A stretch of 64,000 nt of DNA from Pedobacter borealis DSM 19626 (GTDB lineage Bacteria; Bacteroidota; Bacteroidia; Sphingobacteriales; Sphingobacteriaceae): NCBI RefSeq assembly GCF_000708285.2, contig NZ_JAUG01000007.1, positions 1-64,000 on the forward strand, given 5' to 3'. The notes under the pieces were generated by a model. That model made no database searches. It was not told the DNA's origin and saw only the letters and a program-made list of their open reading frames with translations. Below, one piece after another: positions 61,553-64,000 of this stretch. A program made the translations under genes and the position numbers. The stretch's first letter is position 1. Each line of letters begins with the position of its first letter.

Positions 61553-62356
61553 TTAGTGTCCTGCTTCAACTGCTTTACGTACACTTCCATAACGGGTTAA
61601 CAACTCAGCTGCTTCATCGTATCCTATATTTAGTTCATCGGCCACCATTTGTGTACCGCGGTCTACGAGTTTATGATTGGTTAACTGCATATCGACCATT
61701 TTATTGCCAACTACACGCCCCAACTGAACCATAACGGTAGTGCTTAACATATTTAATACCATTTTTTGCGCCGTACCAGATTTCATGCGGGTAGAGCCGG
61801 TTACAAACTCAGGGCCAACCACCACTTCAACCGGAAAATCCGATTCTGCAGCAATTGGTCCGCCGGTATTGCAAACGATGCAACCTGTTAAAACACCATG
61901 CTTACGTGCCGTGTTTAATCCGCCGATTACATATGGCGTAGTACCTGAGGCTGCCAGGCCAACCAAACAATCTTTCTCGTTAATTTCAAATTCCTGAAGG
62001 TCTTTCCAGGCTTGTTCGGCGTCATCTTCAGCAAATTCTACTGCTCTTCTAATGGCTGTATCTCCACCGGCAATAATTCCAACAACCCAATCAAAAGGAA
62101 CACCGTATGTAGGTGGGCATTCTGATGCGTCTACTACACCTAAACGACCACTAGTACCCGCACCTATATAAAAGAGACGGCCACCTTTTTTCATTCGCTC
62201 GGCCACTGCCGATGTTAATTTTTCGATCTGAGGCAAAGATTTTTCAACTGCAAATGCTACAGTTTTATCTTCGTTATTAATGCCCTGCAAAACTTCTAAC
62301 ACCGACATCTGATCGATGTGGTTATAGTTAGACTCTTGCTCGGTAACTCTATTCAT
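61553..62356 (-). CDS. murQ: N-acetylmuramic acid 6-phosphate etherase
   Basis: 267 aa, somewhat shorter than E. coli MurQ (298 aa) at the C-terminus. SIS-domain signatures FYIGAGTSGRLGVVDASECPPTYGV and KDCLVGLAASGTTPYVIGGLNTARKHG, and FVTGSTRMKSGTAQKMVLNMLSTTVM, are all present. It removes the lactyl ether in recycling of peptidoglycan amino sugars. No murP or anmK is nearby. Confidence 0.95.
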   Translation of the reverse strand: MNRVTEQESNYNHIDQMSVLEVLQGINNEDKTVAFAVEKSLPQIEKLTSAVAERMKKGGRLFYIGAGTSGRLGVVDASECPPTYGVPFDWVVGIIAGGDTAIRRAVEFAEDDAEQAWKDLQEFEINEKDCLVGLAASGTTPYVIGGLNTARKHGVLTGCIVCNTGGPIAAESDFPVEVVVGPEFVTGSTRMKSGTAQKMVLNMLSTTVMVQLGRVVGNKMVDMQLTNHKLVDRGTQMVADELNIGYDEAAELLTRYGSVRKAVEAGH

Positions 62357-62546
62357 AAATTTAATTTTGATAAAATTCGGTAAATTCTTTCTAAAAACTA
62401 CCCTAAAAACCCAAAAATATCTGTCATAAATTTCAACCTATCGCTCCATCACGTTAATTATTGTTAAATATTATAAACAAAAGACATGAAAATGCAGTTA
62501 AAAAATATATCAACTCGCTAATTTTCATAAATTTGCAGTAACGCTG

Positions 62547-64000
62547 ATGAAAAAAAACACCCGAAATAACATACTGATCGCTGTAAGCTATTCTGTAATT
62601 TTAATAGTGGGCATGTTTTTGGGCATAAAATTTATTAAAGATCAAGGTTTTGGCGTTAAAAAGAGCCCTCAACTCGCCAACAACAGCGATGAGAAATTAA
62701 ATGAGATCTTACACATCATCAACGGTAATTATGTTGATGACATCAATACCGATTCGCTTCAAAACTTACCCATAGATAGCGTTCTACACCAACTCGATCC
62801 ACATAGTGTTTACCTGCCGCCAACCGATGCGCAGGACATGACCGATAACCTGGAAGGGAACTTTGAAGGTGTGGGCATAGAATATTATATGCTTAACGAT
62901 ACCATGATGGTTACCGGCGTGGTTAAAGATGGCCCTGCTTACCAGGCGGGGATAAAACTGGGCGATAAAATTCTGAGTATTGATACGGCAGTTGTAAGTG
63001 GAAGAAACTTACCAAAAGACCAACTTACGGGCCGTTTTAAAGGCAGATCAGGAACAGGTGTTAGCGTGGTGCTTTTACATTCAGGTGCACCGCAAAGTAA
63101 CCGCATTATGGTTACCCGCGGCAAAGTAAACATCAGCAGTATTGATGCGGCCTACATGATCAATAACGAAACAGGTTATGTAAGGATCAGTAAATTTGGC
63201 GCCAATACCGATAACGACTTCTCTGTTGCCGCCAACAACCTGAAAGCAAGGGGCATGAAAAAACTGATTCTTGATTTGCGTGACAATGGAGGTGGTTATT
63301 TTACTGCTGCTACAGGTTTGGCCGATCAGTTTTTAGCTGAAAACAAACTTATTGTATATACACAGGGTAAGCATGAGCCGCGTACCGATTATTTCTCTAC
63401 GGGCACCGGAGCTTTTCAAAATGGTAAACTGGCCATCCTGATTAATGAAAATACCGCTTCGGCCAGCGAAATTGTAGCCGGAGCCATCCAGGATCTGGGC
63501 CGAGGAATTATTGTTGGCCGCCGCTCCTTTGGTAAAGGATTGGTACAAGAGCAATTTGCTTTTGGCGACGGCTCTGCATTGAACTTAACCATCGCTAGAT
63601 ATTACACACCATCAGGGCGCAGTATCCAAAAGTCGTATAAAAAAGGTTACGACGCCTACAAACATGAATTAGACGAACGCATGATGGATGGCGAGCTCAC
63701 CGGAGACCGTACCTCTTTTCAAGATTCTATTGAGAAAACAGAGGGTGTAACCGTTCAGCCCACCAGAAAAATCAAACCTCTTGGTGGTATCCAGCCAGAT
63801 GTATTTGTAAAATTAGACACGAGTGGCTACAACAAGTTTTACAGCAATTTAGTGAGCAAAAAAGTGCTTTCTGATTATGTATTTAATGTACTTACCAATA
63901 AGTATAGCGCCAGTTTTGTAGAGCAGAACATCAATATCTTTACTATAAATGATAACGACTTTAAAGACTTTATCGGGTATCTTCAACGCAAAAATGTAGC
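62547..64000 (+). CDS. S41-family carboxyl-terminal processing peptidase (3' end outside window)
   Basis: The frame opens at the ATG at 62547 and is still open at the window end, giving at least 484 aa. An N-terminal helix (NILIAVSYSVILIVGMFLGI) suggests membrane anchoring or export. A PDZ domain follows (GVGIEYYMLNDTMMVTGVVKDGPAYQAGIKLGDKILSID). The S41 core is marked by LILDLRDNGGGYFTAATGLADQFL and INENTASASEIVAGAIQDLGRGIIVGRRSFGKGLVQ, in which Ser of TASASE and Lys of FGKG are the expected Ser-Lys dyad. Tail-specific proteases trim periplasmic proteins. The 190-nt gap to murQ shows nothing notable. Confidence 0.93.
   Translation, partial: MKKNTRNNILIAVSYSVILIVGMFLGIKFIKDQGFGVKKSPQLANNSDEKLNEILHIINGNYVDDINTDSLQNLPIDSVLHQLDPHSVYLPPTDAQDMTDNLEGNFEGVGIEYYMLNDTMMVTGVVKDGPAYQAGIKLGDKILSIDTAVVSGRNLPKDQLTGRFKGRSGTGVSVVLLHSGAPQSNRIMVTRGKVNISSIDAAYMINNETGYVRISKFGANTDNDFSVAANNLKARGMKKLILDLRDNGGGYFTAATGLADQFLAENKLIVYTQGKHEPRTDYFSTGTGAFQNGKLAILINENTASASEIVAGAIQDLGRGIIVGRRSFGKGLVQEQFAFGDGSALNLTIARYYTPSGRSIQKSYKKGYDAYKHELDERMMDGELTGDRTSFQDSIEKTEGVTVQPTRKIKPLGGIQPDVFVKLDTSGYNKFYSNLVSKKVLSDYVFNVLTNKYSASFVEQNINIFTINDNDFKDFIGYLQRKNV

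Noticed and set aside
1..64000. tRNA or rRNA genes
   Set aside because: No segment with a T-loop GTTCGAATC-type motif with matching acceptor arms, or with rRNA core sequence, was noticed by eye; a tRNA search program was not available.

Overview
The window looks like chromosomal DNA of a Bacteroidota bacterium of the Sphingobacteriaceae type (Pedobacter or a close relative). The evidence is a type IX secretion/gliding pair (PorV and GldJ), a complex I operon with a short NuoG, an ExbB-ExbD-ExbD-TonB operon followed by a PstS-like lipoprotein and a TPR protein, A-rich rather than strong GGAGG leaders, TAnnTTTG-type promoter boxes, and spacers full of short palindromic repeats. No rRNA, tRNA, prophage or CRISPR array was found. 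Assignments come from reading the sequence only; no database search was possible.

Layout. 1-1000: a frameshifted secreted TPR-like gene and a small coupled gene. 1.1-7.3 kb: an unusual cluster of two esterase-family hydrolases, an ATP-grasp ligase, a GCS2/YbdK-type carboxylate-amine ligase, a class I glutamine amidotransferase and an ATP-grasp-like protein, a candidate pathway for an amide- or peptide-linked metabolite. 7.5-14.5 kb: FeoB-associated small protein, Crp/Fnr regulator, YceI, pirin, a GH18-deacetylase-GT2 fusion and a membrane protein. 14.5-18.5 kb: ispF, porV, gldJ. 18.7-23.3 kb: biotin carrier, DUF4159, rsmE, CBS/CorC protein, ppa, DedA. 23.3-37.2 kb: the nuo operon (A to N, minus strand), interrupted between nuoF and nuoG by an ORF6N gene with its own palindromes. 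37.2-39.1 kb: a tandemly duplicated cassette of a Cys-rich double-glycine leader peptide gene divergent from an HTH gene. 39.2-45 kb: TPR, PstS-like lipoprotein, tonB, exbD, exbD, exbB. 45.3-46.9 kb: pckA. 47-48 kb: nested repeats, including a 283-bp MITE with 7-bp target duplications, then a Thr/Ile-rich leader peptide and a terminator. 48-53.3 kb: thrA, a DinB-like gene, thrB, thrC. 53.3-55 kb: a REP-type tyrosine transposase gene inside an array of imperfect palindromes, and a frameshifted gene. 55-60 kb: metH-metF behind a SAM riboswitch. 60-64 kb: BI-1/YccA protein, a hypothetical, murQ, and an S41 peptidase cut by the window end.

How the genes fit together. nuoA-N would build proton-pumping NADH:quinone oxidoreductase, and exbB/exbD/tonB would use the gradient to energise outer-membrane receptors. 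thrA-B-C make threonine from aspartate, apparently under leader-peptide attenuation. metH-metF form the methionine/one-carbon branch under a SAM sensor. PorV and GldJ belong to the type IX secretion and gliding machinery.

The best candidates for undescribed biology are: (1) the duplicated peptide/HTH cassette, in which the regulator's N-terminus resembles the peptide leader; (2) the ORF6N gene whose coding palindrome, encoding LRSQFATL, is echoed by palindromes upstream of its own start; (3) the ATP-grasp/GCS2/GATase/esterase cluster; (4) the thr attenuator; and (5) several repeat families that have become start regions, coding sequence or intercistronic spacers.
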